From Microtetraspora fusca (GTDB taxonomy: Bacteria > Actinomycetota > Actinomycetes > Streptosporangiales > Streptosporangiaceae), in NCBI RefSeq assembly GCF_001570365.1, contig NZ_BBYK01000071.1, positions 1 through 64,000 of the forward strand: a stretch of 64,000 nt of DNA. Reading direction: 5' to 3'. Of the stretch, positions 26,215 through 34,168 are shown piece after piece. Every line of letters begins with the position of its first letter. Position 1 is the first letter of the stretch. The notes under the pieces are model-generated. The model made no database searches. It saw only the letters and a list, made by a program, of their open reading frames with translations, and was not told the DNA's origin. A program made the position numbers and the translations under genes.

Positions 26215-26580
26215 GGGTTACCCTTTCGCGTGGTCAAGGCTGCCGCACTCGTGGCGCGGCACGGCACCGCGGGCGATGCGAAGCCCGCCGGCCGGGGGAC
26301 AGCCGCTGACATACCGGACCATTTGCGCGTAAGCGCTCACGCGCTCCGGACACTAACCCCGGCCCGCGCGCCCGCCCAGGACGGCGGCGGCCGCCGTACC
26401 GGCCGCTCCGCGTCCTCGCAGTTCAGGCGGCCGTACGCGGACGCCGGGTGATGAAACCTTCATTGGCCGCGCCCTGCTTCGCAGATCCGGACAATCCGAC
26501 CACCGGGCCGGAGATCTTGGCGGACTCCCTAGACTGGGAGAGCCCGCACGCGGCCGTCGACCAGAACCCAAGGTGCTGAA
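26215..26580. promoter_or_regulatory. LPMO and ispG divergent promoter region with a 20-bp palindrome
   Basis: No gene is visible in these 366 bp, and no remnant of an M50 protease. A near-perfect palindrome, gcgcgtaagcgctcacgcgc (26325-26344, 18 of 20 positions symmetrical), lies about 110 bp before the LPMO start. Its AGCGCT core resembles LacI-family operators. LacI-type repressors (CebR-like) control many cellulose and chitin genes of actinobacteria. The palindrome is therefore a reasonable control site for the LPMO. Confidence 0.65.
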
Positions 26581-27744
26581 ATGTCTGTTGATCTCGGGAT
26601 TCCCACCGTCAGGACCCAGCCGATCGCCCAGCGGCGGGTGTCGCGGCAGATCATGGTCGGCTCGGTCCCGGTCGGAGGGGACGCTCCGATCTCGGTGCAG
26701 TCGATGACCACCACGCTCACCGCGGACGTCAACGCCACGCTCCAGCAGATCGCGGAGCTCACCGCGGCGGGCTGCCAGATCGTCCGCGTCGCGGTGCCCT
26801 CCCAGGACGACGCCGACGCGCTCCCCCTGATCGCCAGGAAGTCGCAGATCCCGGTGATCGCCGACATCCACTTCCAGCCCAAGTACGTCTTCGCCGCCAT
26901 CGAGGCCGGCTGCGCCGCCGTACGCGTCAACCCGGGCAACATCAAGAAGTTCGACGACAAGGTCGGCGAGATCGCCAAGGCGGCGTCCGACCACGGCGTG
27001 CCGATCCGCATCGGCGTCAACGCGGGCTCCCTCGACCCCCGCCTCCTCAGGAAGTACGGCAAGGCCACCCCCGAGGCGCTGGTCGAGTCGGCCCTGTGGG
27101 AGTGCTCGCTGTTCGAGGAGCACGGCTTCCGTGACATCAAGATCTCGGTGAAGCACAACGACCCGGTCGTCATGATCCAGGCGTATCGGCTGCTCGCGCA
27201 GAAGTGCGACTACCCCCTCCACTTGGGCGTCACCGAGGCCGGTCCGGCGTTCCAGGGCACGATCAAGTCCGCGGTGGCGTTCGGCGCGCTGCTCGCCGAG
27301 GGCATCGGCGACACGATCCGCGTATCGCTCTCCGCTCCGCCGGTCGAGGAGATCAAGGTCGGCTGCCAGATCCTTGAGTCGCTGAACCTGCGCGAGCGCG
27401 GCCTGGAGATCGTCTCCTGCCCCTCCTGCGGCCGGGCCCAGGTGGACGTCTACACCTTGGCCGAGCAGGTCCACGCCGGTCTCGACGGCCTGAAGGTCCC
27501 GCTGCGGGTGGCCGTGATGGGCTGCGTCGTCAACGGCCCCGGCGAGGCGCGGGAGGCCGACCTCGGCGTCGCCTCCGGCAACGGCAAGGGCCAGATCTTC
27601 GTGAAGGGGCAGGTCATCAAGACCGTGCCCGAGTCGCAGATCGTCGAGACCCTCATCGAGGAGGCGCTGCGCCTCGCCGAGGAGATGGGCGTGGACGTCG
27701 ACCTCGACGACGACGCCCCGGGCCCCCAGATCGTCGTCGGCTGA
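26581..27744 (+). CDS. ispG: 4-hydroxy-3-methylbut-2-en-1-yl diphosphate synthase
   Basis: A 387-residue [4Fe-4S] enzyme converting MEcPP to HMBPP in the MEP pathway. The cluster ligands are Cys280 and Cys283 ([11 protein letters not shown]) and Cys315 (GCVVNGPGE), with Glu322 completing the set. The N-terminal TIM barrel starts with [29 protein letters not shown]. It is separated from dxr by the oppositely oriented LPMO gene, so it must have its own promoter in 26345-26580. Confidence 0.96.
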   Translation: MSVDLGIPTVRTQPIAQRRVSRQIMVGSVPVGGDAPISVQSMTTTLTADVNATLQQIAELTAAGCQIVRVAVPSQDDADALPLIARKSQIPVIADIHFQPKYVFAAIEAGCAAVRVNPGNIKKFDDKVGEIAKAASDHGVPIRIGVNAGSLDPRLLRKYGKATPEALVESALWECSLFEEHGFRDIKISVKHNDPVVMIQAYRLLAQKCDYPLHLGVTEAGPAFQGTIKSAVAFGALLAEGIGDTIRVSLSAPPVEEIKVGCQILESLNLRERGLEIVSCPSCGRAQVDVYTLAEQVHAGLDGLKVPLRVAVMGCVVNGPGEAREADLGVASGNGKGQIFVKGQVIKTVPESQIVETLIEEALRLAEEMGVDVDLDDDAPGPQIVVG

Positions 27745-27862
27745 TCGTTACACTCCGCAATACCTCGATTACACCCTGACAGGCATCCTCGGATGCGCTG
27801 AGTGACCGTGTGGTGACCCACGCCAAGCTGGCCTCTGCCGTTTGAGCAGAGGGAGCGTACGG

Positions 27863-29557
27863 GTGAGGCGAATCATCGGGATGGTCGCGGGTGCGACGGT
27901 GCTCGTCACCGGAGCGGCGGTCACCGGAGCCGGCGGGGCCGGGGCGACGAGCGCCCGGGCCCGCACGGCGATGCCGGAGGCGATCACGTGGCGGGCGTGC
28001 GAGGAGGCCAGGCCGGCCACCGGCGCGCTCGGCCAGACGCTCGGCCGGATCGGCGACGCGGGCGCGCACGTCACCCGGCGGGTGGCCGGGCAGCGGCAGG
28101 CGCCCGTCGGCGAGGTCGAGTGCGGCACCCTGCGCGTCCCCCTCGACTACGCCGTGCCGGAGGGGCAGCAGATCTCGCTGGCGCTCAACCGGATCAAGGG
28201 GACCGCTCCGCGTGACGGCAACCACCTCGGCGTGATGCTGGTCAACCCGGGCGGGCCCGGCGCGTCCGGGCGCTCGCTGGCCACGTTCGTCGCGGGCTCG
28301 CTCCCGCGGGACGTGGCCGCGCGGTACGACGTGATCGGCTTCGACCCGCGTGGGGTGGGGGCCAGCGAGCCCGCGCTCAGCTGTGTGGACCCCGCCCGCT
28401 TCTTCGCCCCGCCACGGCTGGACAACGTGCCGCGCGACGCCGCGGAGGAGCGGGCGCTGGTCGGCCGCGCCCGCGAGTACGCCGACGCGTGCGGCAATCG
28501 CTGGGCCTGGTTCCTGCCCTACCTCACGACGGAGAACTCCGCGCGCGACATGGACGCGATCCGGAGCGCCCTCGGCGAGGACAAGATCAGCTATCTCGGT
28601 TACTCGTACGGCACCTATCTGGGGGCGGTCTACGCGACGCTCTTCCCGCAGCGGGTCAGGCGGCTCGTGCTCGACAGCGTCGTCGATCCCGCGGGCGTGT
28701 GGTACGACGCCAACATCACGCAGGACTACGCCTTCGACCAGCGCCACCGGGACTTCCTCGACTGGGTCGCCCGGCACGACGATGTGTACGGCCTGGGACG
28801 CACCGGGTCCGGGCTCGGCTTCGCCTGGTACTCCATGCGTTCCCGGCTGCGGAGCCGTCCGGCGGGCGGCGTGGTCGGGCCGAGCGAGCTGGACGACCTG
28901 TACACCGTGGGCGGCTATTCGAGCTCCGTCTGGCCCGTCCTGGCCCAGGTCTTCTCCGACTACGTCAAGAAGGGCGACACCACGGGGCTCGTCTCCGCCT
29001 ACCACGCGCTGGTCGACAACGACGCCGCCGAGGAGAACAGCTACGCCGTCTACCTGGGCGTCCAGTGCCGCGACGCCGCGTGGCCGCGCGACTGGACCCG
29101 CTGGCACACGGACACGACGCGGGTCGCCGCGCAGGCGCCGTTCCTCACCTGGCCGAACGCCGTCTACAACGCGCCGTGCGCCTTCTGGTCCGAGCGCGGC
29201 GGGACCCCGCCCAGAGTGGGGACGGCGAAGCTGCCGCCGGTCCTGCTGTTCCAGGCCCGGCGCGACGCGGCCACGCCGCAGGCGGGCGCGCTGCGCGTCC
29301 GCGGCCTGTTCCCGACCGCGCGGCTGGTCACCGTGCCGGGTGGCGACCACGGCGTGGCGCTGGCCGGGAACGGCTGCGTGGACCGCTACCTCGCCGCCTA
29401 TCTGCGGGACGGGACCACGCCACCGCGCCGGATCGGTCAGGGGGCCGACGCCGCGTGCGACGGCGCGACCGAGCCGCGTCCCGTCACCCCGATGGCGGCG
29501 GGCGGGCCGAGCGGCCACGCGCTCCTGACCGAGCTGCTGCTGGGACGCGTCCGCTAA
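27863..29557 (+). CDS. Secreted alpha/beta hydrolase, tripeptidyl-aminopeptidase-like
   Basis: About 564 residues. The GTG start at 27863 follows agagggag and gives a normal signal peptide (VRRIIGMVAGATVLVTGAAV). A TTG further upstream (27842) would lengthen it awkwardly. The nucleophile elbow is Ser248 in GYSYGTYLGAVYATLFP. FDPRGVGASEPAL, MLVNPGGPGASGRS and a C-terminal PGGDHGVALAGNGCVDRYLAAYL tail match the TAP/S33 proteases of actinomycetes. It probably trims extracellular peptides. It is placed between ispG and the GNAT gene that in other actinobacteria directly follows ispG. Confidence 0.88.
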   Translation: MRRIIGMVAGATVLVTGAAVTGAGGAGATSARARTAMPEAITWRACEEARPATGALGQTLGRIGDAGAHVTRRVAGQRQAPVGEVECGTLRVPLDYAVPEGQQISLALNRIKGTAPRDGNHLGVMLVNPGGPGASGRSLATFVAGSLPRDVAARYDVIGFDPRGVGASEPALSCVDPARFFAPPRLDNVPRDAAEERALVGRAREYADACGNRWAWFLPYLTTENSARDMDAIRSALGEDKISYLGYSYGTYLGAVYATLFPQRVRRLVLDSVVDPAGVWYDANITQDYAFDQRHRDFLDWVARHDDVYGLGRTGSGLGFAWYSMRSRLRSRPAGGVVGPSELDDLYTVGGYSSSVWPVLAQVFSDYVKKGDTTGLVSAYHALVDNDAAEENSYAVYLGVQCRDAAWPRDWTRWHTDTTRVAAQAPFLTWPNAVYNAPCAFWSERGGTPPRVGTAKLPPVLLFQARRDAATPQAGALRVRGLFPTARLVTVPGGDHGVALAGNGCVDRYLAAYLRDGTTPPRRIGQGADAACDGATEPRPVTPMAAGGPSGHALLTELLLGRVR

Positions 29558-29593
29558 CTTCCAAAATCGAGGCAGTCGCGTAGGCTTGGCCCC

Positions 29594-30439
29594 GTGATGC
29601 TGCGTACTTCGGCGTCGCGCGTCCTCGACGACAACGATCGCGAAGAGGTGCTGGCGCTCCTCGACTCCGATCCCGTCGCCAACGTCTTCGTCGCCTCCCG
29701 GATCAGGTCCGTCGGGCTGAGTCCGTCCCGGCTCGGGGGGCAGATGTGGGGATACGGCCCGCGCGGCGGGCTGATCTCGCTCTGCTACGCCGGGGCCAAC
29801 CTGGTCCCGGTGAACGCAGGCCGCGAGGCCGTGCACGCGTTCGCCGACCGCGCCCGCAAGCAGGGCCGCCGGTGCTCGTCGATCGTGGGCCCCGCGACCG
29901 CGGTCGAGCAGCTCTGGGAGCGGCTGGAGCCGCACTGGGGCCCGGCCCGGGCGATCCGCCGGGCCCAGCCGGTGATGGCCACCAGCTCCGCCCCCGCCGT
30001 CGAGCCGGACCCGCTGGTACGGCGGGTCAAGCCCGAGGAGTTCGGCCTCCTGCTGCCCGCCTGCGTGGCGATGTTCACCGAGGAGGTGGGCGTCTCCCCG
30101 GACAATGGGGACGGCGGCGCGCTCTACCGCTCGCGGGTCGCCGAGCTGATCCGCATCGGCAGGTCGCTCGCCCGCATCGACGACGGCCGGGTGGTCTTCA
30201 AGGCCGAGATCGGCGCGGTCACCCCGCAGGCGTGCCAGATCCAGGGCGTCTGGGTCGACCCGGAGCTGCGCGGGCGCGGTCACGCCTCGGCCGGGATGGC
30301 CGCCGTCGTGGAGCAGGCGCTGAAGTATTTCGCGCCGCTGGTCAGCCTCTACGTGAATGACTACAACATGCCGGCGCGGGCGGTCTATCGCCGGGTCGGC
30401 TTCCGCGAGGTCGACACTTTCATGTCCGTGCTGTTCTGA
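29594..30439 (+). CDS. GNAT acetyltransferase with N-terminal DUF4081-like domain
   Basis: A 281-residue protein. The N-terminal half (DNDREEVLALLDSDPVANVF...LSPSRLGGQMWGYG) matches the DUF4081-type domain. The C-terminal half is a GNAT fold with VWVDPELRGRGHASAGMAA for acetyl-CoA binding and YVNDYNMPARAVYRRVGF. The mycobacterial homologue also lies just after ispG. Substrate unknown. GTG 29594 and ATG 29597 are adjacent and either could be used. It overlaps the convergent DUF3037 gene by 20 bp. Confidence 0.88.
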   Translation: MMLRTSASRVLDDNDREEVLALLDSDPVANVFVASRIRSVGLSPSRLGGQMWGYGPRGGLISLCYAGANLVPVNAGREAVHAFADRARKQGRRCSSIVGPATAVEQLWERLEPHWGPARAIRRAQPVMATSSAPAVEPDPLVRRVKPEEFGLLLPACVAMFTEEVGVSPDNGDGGALYRSRVAELIRIGRSLARIDDGRVVFKAEIGAVTPQACQIQGVWVDPELRGRGHASAGMAAVVEQALKYFAPLVSLYVNDYNMPARAVYRRVGFREVDTFMSVLF

Positions 30440-30806
30440 CCAGCCGCTCCATCAGGTGGTCGAGCTCGGCCGCCGGGTCGAAGGTCAGGCCCGCGTGGAC
30501 CGGGCCGGTCTGCACGATCGTGCTGCGCGGGGCGGTCAGCCACCGGAACCTGCTGCCCGGGGCCTCGCCGTCGAGCGGTCCGGCGTCGTCGGTGCAGGCC
30601 TGCTCGTAGGCGTCCAGTGCGTGCCGTACGCCGGCGAGGTCGACGGAGGAGCTGAGCGCGCGCAGCCGGGCCTCGTCCAGTTCGACCCGGGCGCACAGGT
30701 AGCCGCGGGGCTGGCAGTAGAGGATCACCCCGACGTTGATCACTTCGCCCCGCTCGACGCTGGGTATCACCCGGATCACGGCGTACTCGTAGACGTCGCG
30801 GCTCAT
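30420..30806 (-). CDS. DUF3037 family protein
   Basis: A 128-residue protein of a family of unknown function, marked by YEYAVIRVIPSVERGEVINVGVILYC. No signal or membrane segment. It is encoded downstream of a HipA-like kinase, the ATG overlapping that gene's stop as ATGA (30803-30806). This tight coupling is a known association and suggests that the two act together. What they act on is unknown. The gene converges with the GNAT gene and overlaps it by 20 bp. Confidence 0.85.
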   Translation of the reverse strand: MSRDVYEYAVIRVIPSVERGEVINVGVILYCQPRGYLCARVELDEARLRALSSSVDLAGVRHALDAYEQACTDDAGPLDGEAPGSRFRWLTAPRSTIVQTGPVHAGLTFDPAAELDHLMERLVRTART

Positions 30807-31627
30807 CGGCCCTCCTCCCGCGCCGCCCGCCAGAAGCGGCCGATCGAGCCCTGCCGTTCGCGCTCCGGCGGAGGCGCGGCGGCCGGGCTCGGCACCCAGT
30901 CGCGCGGGCCGTGCACGCGGGCGAGGAGGTGCTCGACGTATCCGTCGCGTACGGCTTGCGCGCCGTCGAACCCGGGCTCGTCCTCCAGCCACTCGTCGGG
31001 GATCAGCGCGGTCACCTTGTCGAGCAGGTCGCGGGTGATGCGCGGGGCCAGGTCGGCGTCGGCCGCGTCCATCTCGGTGGCGTACGGCGCGAGGACGTGG
31101 TCGCTGCCGTCGAAGTCGCGCCGGGGGTTGGCGGACCGCCAGTTGTGGTGGAACCAGAGGGCGGCGCCGTGGTCGATCAGCCACACGTCGCCGTGCCAGA
31201 CGAGGAGGTTGGGGTTGCGCCAGCTCCGGTCGACGTTGTGGATCAGGGCGTCGAACCAGAGCAACCGGGAGGCGAAGCCGGGGTCGGGCCGCCAGCCGAG
31301 CGGGTCGAAGCCGAGCGCTCCCGGGAGGAAGTCGATCGCCAGGTTGTGCCCGGCGCTCGCGGTCAGCAGGTCCTGGATCTCCTCGTCGGGCTCGCGCGCG
31401 CCGAGCTGCGGGTCGATGTCGATGATCTTCAGCTCGGGGGTGGCGAAGCCGAGGCTCCGGGCCAGCTCGGCGCAGATGATCTCGGCGACGAGGACCCGCC
31501 GCCCCTGCCCGGCTCCCCGGAACTTCACGACATAGGTGCCGAGGTCGTCGGCCTCCACGACACCGGGAAGCGACCCGCCCTCCCTGAGCGGCGTCACGTA
31601 TCGCGTCGCCGTGATCTGTTCCAGCAC
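30803..31627 (-). CDS. HipA-like (PI3/4-kinase-fold) kinase
   Basis: A 274-residue protein with the active-site map of HipA-type kinases. The nucleotide-binding Lys35 lies in YVVKFRG. The catalytic loop is Asp133 in HNVDRSWRNPNLL with a following Asn. The metal-binding Asp152 is in WLIDHG. It lacks the long HipA N-terminal subdomain 1. It is coupled to DUF3037 and has no HipB-like HTH partner in front. Function unknown; phosphorylation of a protein or a small molecule is possible. Confidence 0.85.
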   Translation of the reverse strand: MLEQITATRYVTPLREGGSLPGVVEADDLGTYVVKFRGAGQGRRVLVAEIICAELARSLGFATPELKIIDIDPQLGAREPDEEIQDLLTASAGHNLAIDFLPGALGFDPLGWRPDPGFASRLLWFDALIHNVDRSWRNPNLLVWHGDVWLIDHGAALWFHHNWRSANPRRDFDGSDHVLAPYATEMDAADADLAPRITRDLLDKVTALIPDEWLEDEPGFDGAQAVRDGYVEHLLARVHGPRDWVPSPAAAPPPERERQGSIGRFWRAAREEGR

Positions 31628-31683
31628 GCCGTAAAGGCTATCGGCTGCCGGCTCCGTCCCCTGCGCCCACCGAAGTCGGGGCG

Positions 31684-31824
31684 TGGGGCCTGCGGGAGAA
31701 CCGCGGCGCGTACGACGCTCTCTACGTCGCGCTCGCGGAGACCTTGGACCGCCCCCTGGTCACCAGCGACGCGAGGATCGCGAAGGCGGGGTCGGCGCGC
31801 TGCCCGATCGAGGTCGTCGGATAG
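31684..31824 (+). pseudogene. Remnant of a PIN-domain (VapC-like) toxin
   Basis: Reading from 31684 gives WGLRENRGAYDALYVALAE, then LDRPLVTSDARIAKA, ending at TAG 31824. YDALYVALAE and TSDARI match the third and fourth acidic motifs of PIN-domain endonucleases. There is no start codon and the N-terminal half is gone, so this is a C-terminal remnant of about 46 codons. No VapB antitoxin was found beside it. It lies between the HipA-like pair and the kinase gene. Confidence 0.65.
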
Positions 31825-31878
31825 AGGGGGCGCCGTCCTGGTTGGGGGCGTCTGGGGTGATCGTGGTAGGTATGGCGG

Positions 31879-33450
31879 GTGTCGCGGCTTTCCCCCCTAC
31901 GGCCCGAAGATCCACAGCAGCTCGGCGGCTACCTCCTGAACGGTCGCATCGGCGCGGGTGGGCAGGGCGTGGTCTTCCACGCCACCGGGCCTGACGGTTC
32001 GCCGGTGGCGGTGAAACTGCTCCGCGCCCGCCTGACCGGCGACGGCGGCGACCGGCGTAGGTTCGTCGGAGAGGTCCAGGCCGTGCGGCGGGTGGCCCCC
32101 TTCTGCACCGCGCAGGTCCTGGACGCCGATCTCGACGGCGACCGGCCCTACATCGTCAGCGAGTACATCGACGGCGTCTCGCTCCAGGAGTACGTCCGGG
32201 CGTACGGCCCGAGGTCGGACGGCGCGCTGGACCGGGTCGCGGTGGGGACCGCGACGGCGCTCGCCGCGATCCACCGGGCGGGTGTGATCCACCGCGACTT
32301 CAAGCCGGCGAACGTCCTCATCGGCGCGGACGGGCCGCGCGTCATCGACTTCGGCATCTCGCGCCTGCTCGACGCCACCACGACCACCGGCGGTCCGGTC
32401 GGCACACCCGCCTATCTCGCGCCCGAGCAGCTCAGGGCCGAGCCCGTCGGACCCGCGTGCGACATGTTCAGCTGGGCGCTCACCGTGGCGTTCGCCGCGA
32501 GCGGGCGGCACGCCTTCGCCGCCGACACGTACGGCGCCATCCTCGCCCGGATCCTGTACGGCACGCCGGACCTCGGGCCTCTCGACGGCCCGCTCCGCGA
32601 GATCGTGGTCGCCTGTCTGGCGAGCGAGCCGCGCGACCGGCCGACCGCGGAGGAGGTGCTCGGCCGGCTGCTCGGCGGGGGAGGGGCGGCGGTCCCGGCC
32701 CCCGCTCAGGCGTTCGCCGCGCCCCCCGCACAGGCGTCCGCCGCGCCCGCCGCCCAGGCGCAGCAGTCGTACGGGCCGATGGGCGGCCGGGACGATGCGC
32801 CGGTCCTCGCGTATGGGGACGATGGCGCGCGGGGCTCCGCGACCGTCCCCCGGGGGATCGATCGCACCCTTCCGGGGAGCGGCGGTACGGCGGCGGGCTT
32901 CCCGACGGCGGACGGCGAGGCGCGGGGCGAGGGGGCGGCGGGTCGGGCGGGTGCTCCGGCTGTTCCGGAGGGCGCTCCGGTGCAGAGGTCGGGCGGGCTC
33001 CGGCGGCGGTGGCCTCTTCTGGCGGCCGGGATCGCCGTGGTGGCCGCCCTCGCGGGGGGAGCGGTCTTCCTGGCGCCGCAGGGTGGCCATGTGCGGGGCG
33101 GCGGCGACGTGCGGGCGGACGGCGGCGGCGGGGCCGCGGCCGCGCACGACGGCATGTGGATCGGGGTGGCCCGCTATCCCGCGGCCTCCCGGACGTTCCC
33201 GATCGAGATCTATCTGTCCGGGTCGTCCCGAATGCGATGGGGCGCGGACCTGCACTGCGAGGGACGGCTCACCCGGCGCAAGGAGACGGGAGGCGACCTC
33301 GTCCTGCGGCTGGACCAGGTGACGGGGAAGAGCTGCTATGCCGGGACCGTCGTGTTCCGGACGAAGGACGACCGGCAGGCCACGGTCGATGTGATCAAGA
33401 GTGGGTCGGACGAGGTCGCCTACACCGGCCGCCTCGCCCGCGACTCCTGA
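31879..33450 (+). CDS. Receptor-type serine/threonine protein kinase
   Basis: A 523-residue Pkn-type kinase. The Gly-rich loop GAGGQGVVF (24-33), Lys46, HRDFKPANV (catalytic Asp140) and DFG 157-159 form a complete kinase. After an Ala/Pro-rich juxtamembrane region, one membrane helix (about 377-399) leads to an extracellular domain of about 110 residues. That domain begins with Gly/Ala-rich sequence and ends in a Cys-containing sensor-like region (DLHCEGRL, GKSCYAGTVVFRTKDD). GTG start. The ligand is unknown. It faces the TetR at 33521 in convergence. Confidence 0.92.
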   Translation: MSRLSPLRPEDPQQLGGYLLNGRIGAGGQGVVFHATGPDGSPVAVKLLRARLTGDGGDRRRFVGEVQAVRRVAPFCTAQVLDADLDGDRPYIVSEYIDGVSLQEYVRAYGPRSDGALDRVAVGTATALAAIHRAGVIHRDFKPANVLIGADGPRVIDFGISRLLDATTTTGGPVGTPAYLAPEQLRAEPVGPACDMFSWALTVAFAASGRHAFAADTYGAILARILYGTPDLGPLDGPLREIVVACLASEPRDRPTAEEVLGRLLGGGGAAVPAPAQAFAAPPAQASAAPAAQAQQSYGPMGGRDDAPVLAYGDDGARGSATVPRGIDRTLPGSGGTAAGFPTADGEARGEGAAGRAGAPAVPEGAPVQRSGGLRRRWPLLAAGIAVVAALAGGAVFLAPQGGHVRGGGDVRADGGGGAAAAHDGMWIGVARYPAASRTFPIEIYLSGSSRMRWGADLHCEGRLTRRKETGGDLVLRLDQVTGKSCYAGTVVFRTKDDRQATVDVIKSGSDEVAYTGRLARDS

Positions 33451-33520
33451 CCATCGACGGACCATCGACGGATCGTCGACTGAGCATCGACGCCGACGAG
33501 CCGATACGGGCGTCCCGGTC

Positions 33521-34063
33521 TCAGGATTGGTAGACCGCGAGCGCGGCGCGGACGACGGCCTCCTCGACCGGCTCGGCGGGCAGTTCGGTGGTCTTGACGA
33601 CGGCGGCCTGCACGCAGCCGAGCACCGCCCAGGCGCGTATGCGGTTGGTGTGGTCCGGGTCGTCCCCGGCCAGCCGCCGGTACAGCTCGTCGCGGAAGGT
33701 CCTGATCGCCTCGCCCGTGGTGCCGGGAGCGGCGTCGTCGGCGCCGCCGATGTCCTCCATGAGCAGCCGGATGACGGTGCGGTGCCGTACGGCGAAGGAG
33801 ACGAAGGCGCGGATGTAGGCGGCGCGGTCGTCGCCGAAGTCCATGCCCAGTAGTCGCAGCACGTCCTCGGCGGCGGGCGTGATGAGCTCGGCGGCCAGGC
33901 GGTCCTTCGGATGGAAGTGGTAGGCCACGGCGGTCTTGGTCAGGCCCACCGCCGCCGCGATGTCGGCCAGCGACGTGCCGGCGTACCCCCGCTCCGCGAA
34001 CAGTTCGCGGGCGGCGGCCAGGATGCGGGATCGGGTGTCGTTCCCGGGGTCGAATGTGGTCAT
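33521..34063 (-). CDS. TetR family repressor of the MMPL exporter
   Basis: About 180 residues. The helix-turn-helix is SLADIAAAVGLTKTAVAYHFHPK, typical of TetR. A longer frame to 34153 crosses the operator; the ATG at 34063 keeps the gene outside it. A 24-bp inverted repeat lies between it and the MMPL gene. It is the likely local repressor. Confidence 0.88.
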   Translation of the reverse strand: MTTFDPGNDTRSRILAAARELFAERGYAGTSLADIAAAVGLTKTAVAYHFHPKDRLAAELITPAAEDVLRLLGMDFGDDRAAYIRAFVSFAVRHRTVIRLLMEDIGGADDAAPGTTGEAIRTFRDELYRRLAGDDPDHTNRIRAWAVLGCVQAAVVKTTELPAEPVEEAVVRAALAVYQS

Positions 34064-34114
34064 CGTCTCATTTCCAGTGAGCCGCGGCATTCGAGGTGAT
34101 TTGCGTCTTACGCT

Positions 34115-34138
34115 CGTCCTGTACGACCGTACAGGACG
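34115..34138. promoter_or_regulatory. TetR operator upstream of the MMPL gene
   Basis: cgtcctgtacg (34115-34125) and cgtacaggacg (34128-34138) are perfect reverse complements separated by ac. The site lies 30 bp before the MMPL ATG and between the divergent genes. Confidence 0.9.
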
Positions 34139-34168
34139 GCGTTTCAGGGACATGGCGGGGCGGATCCC

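Noticed and set aside
30420-31184. A 254-codon frame joining DUF3037 with its upstream region
   Set aside because: DUF3037 begins at 30806 and its ATG overlaps the kinase stop; the upstream part is the shadow of the kinase gene.
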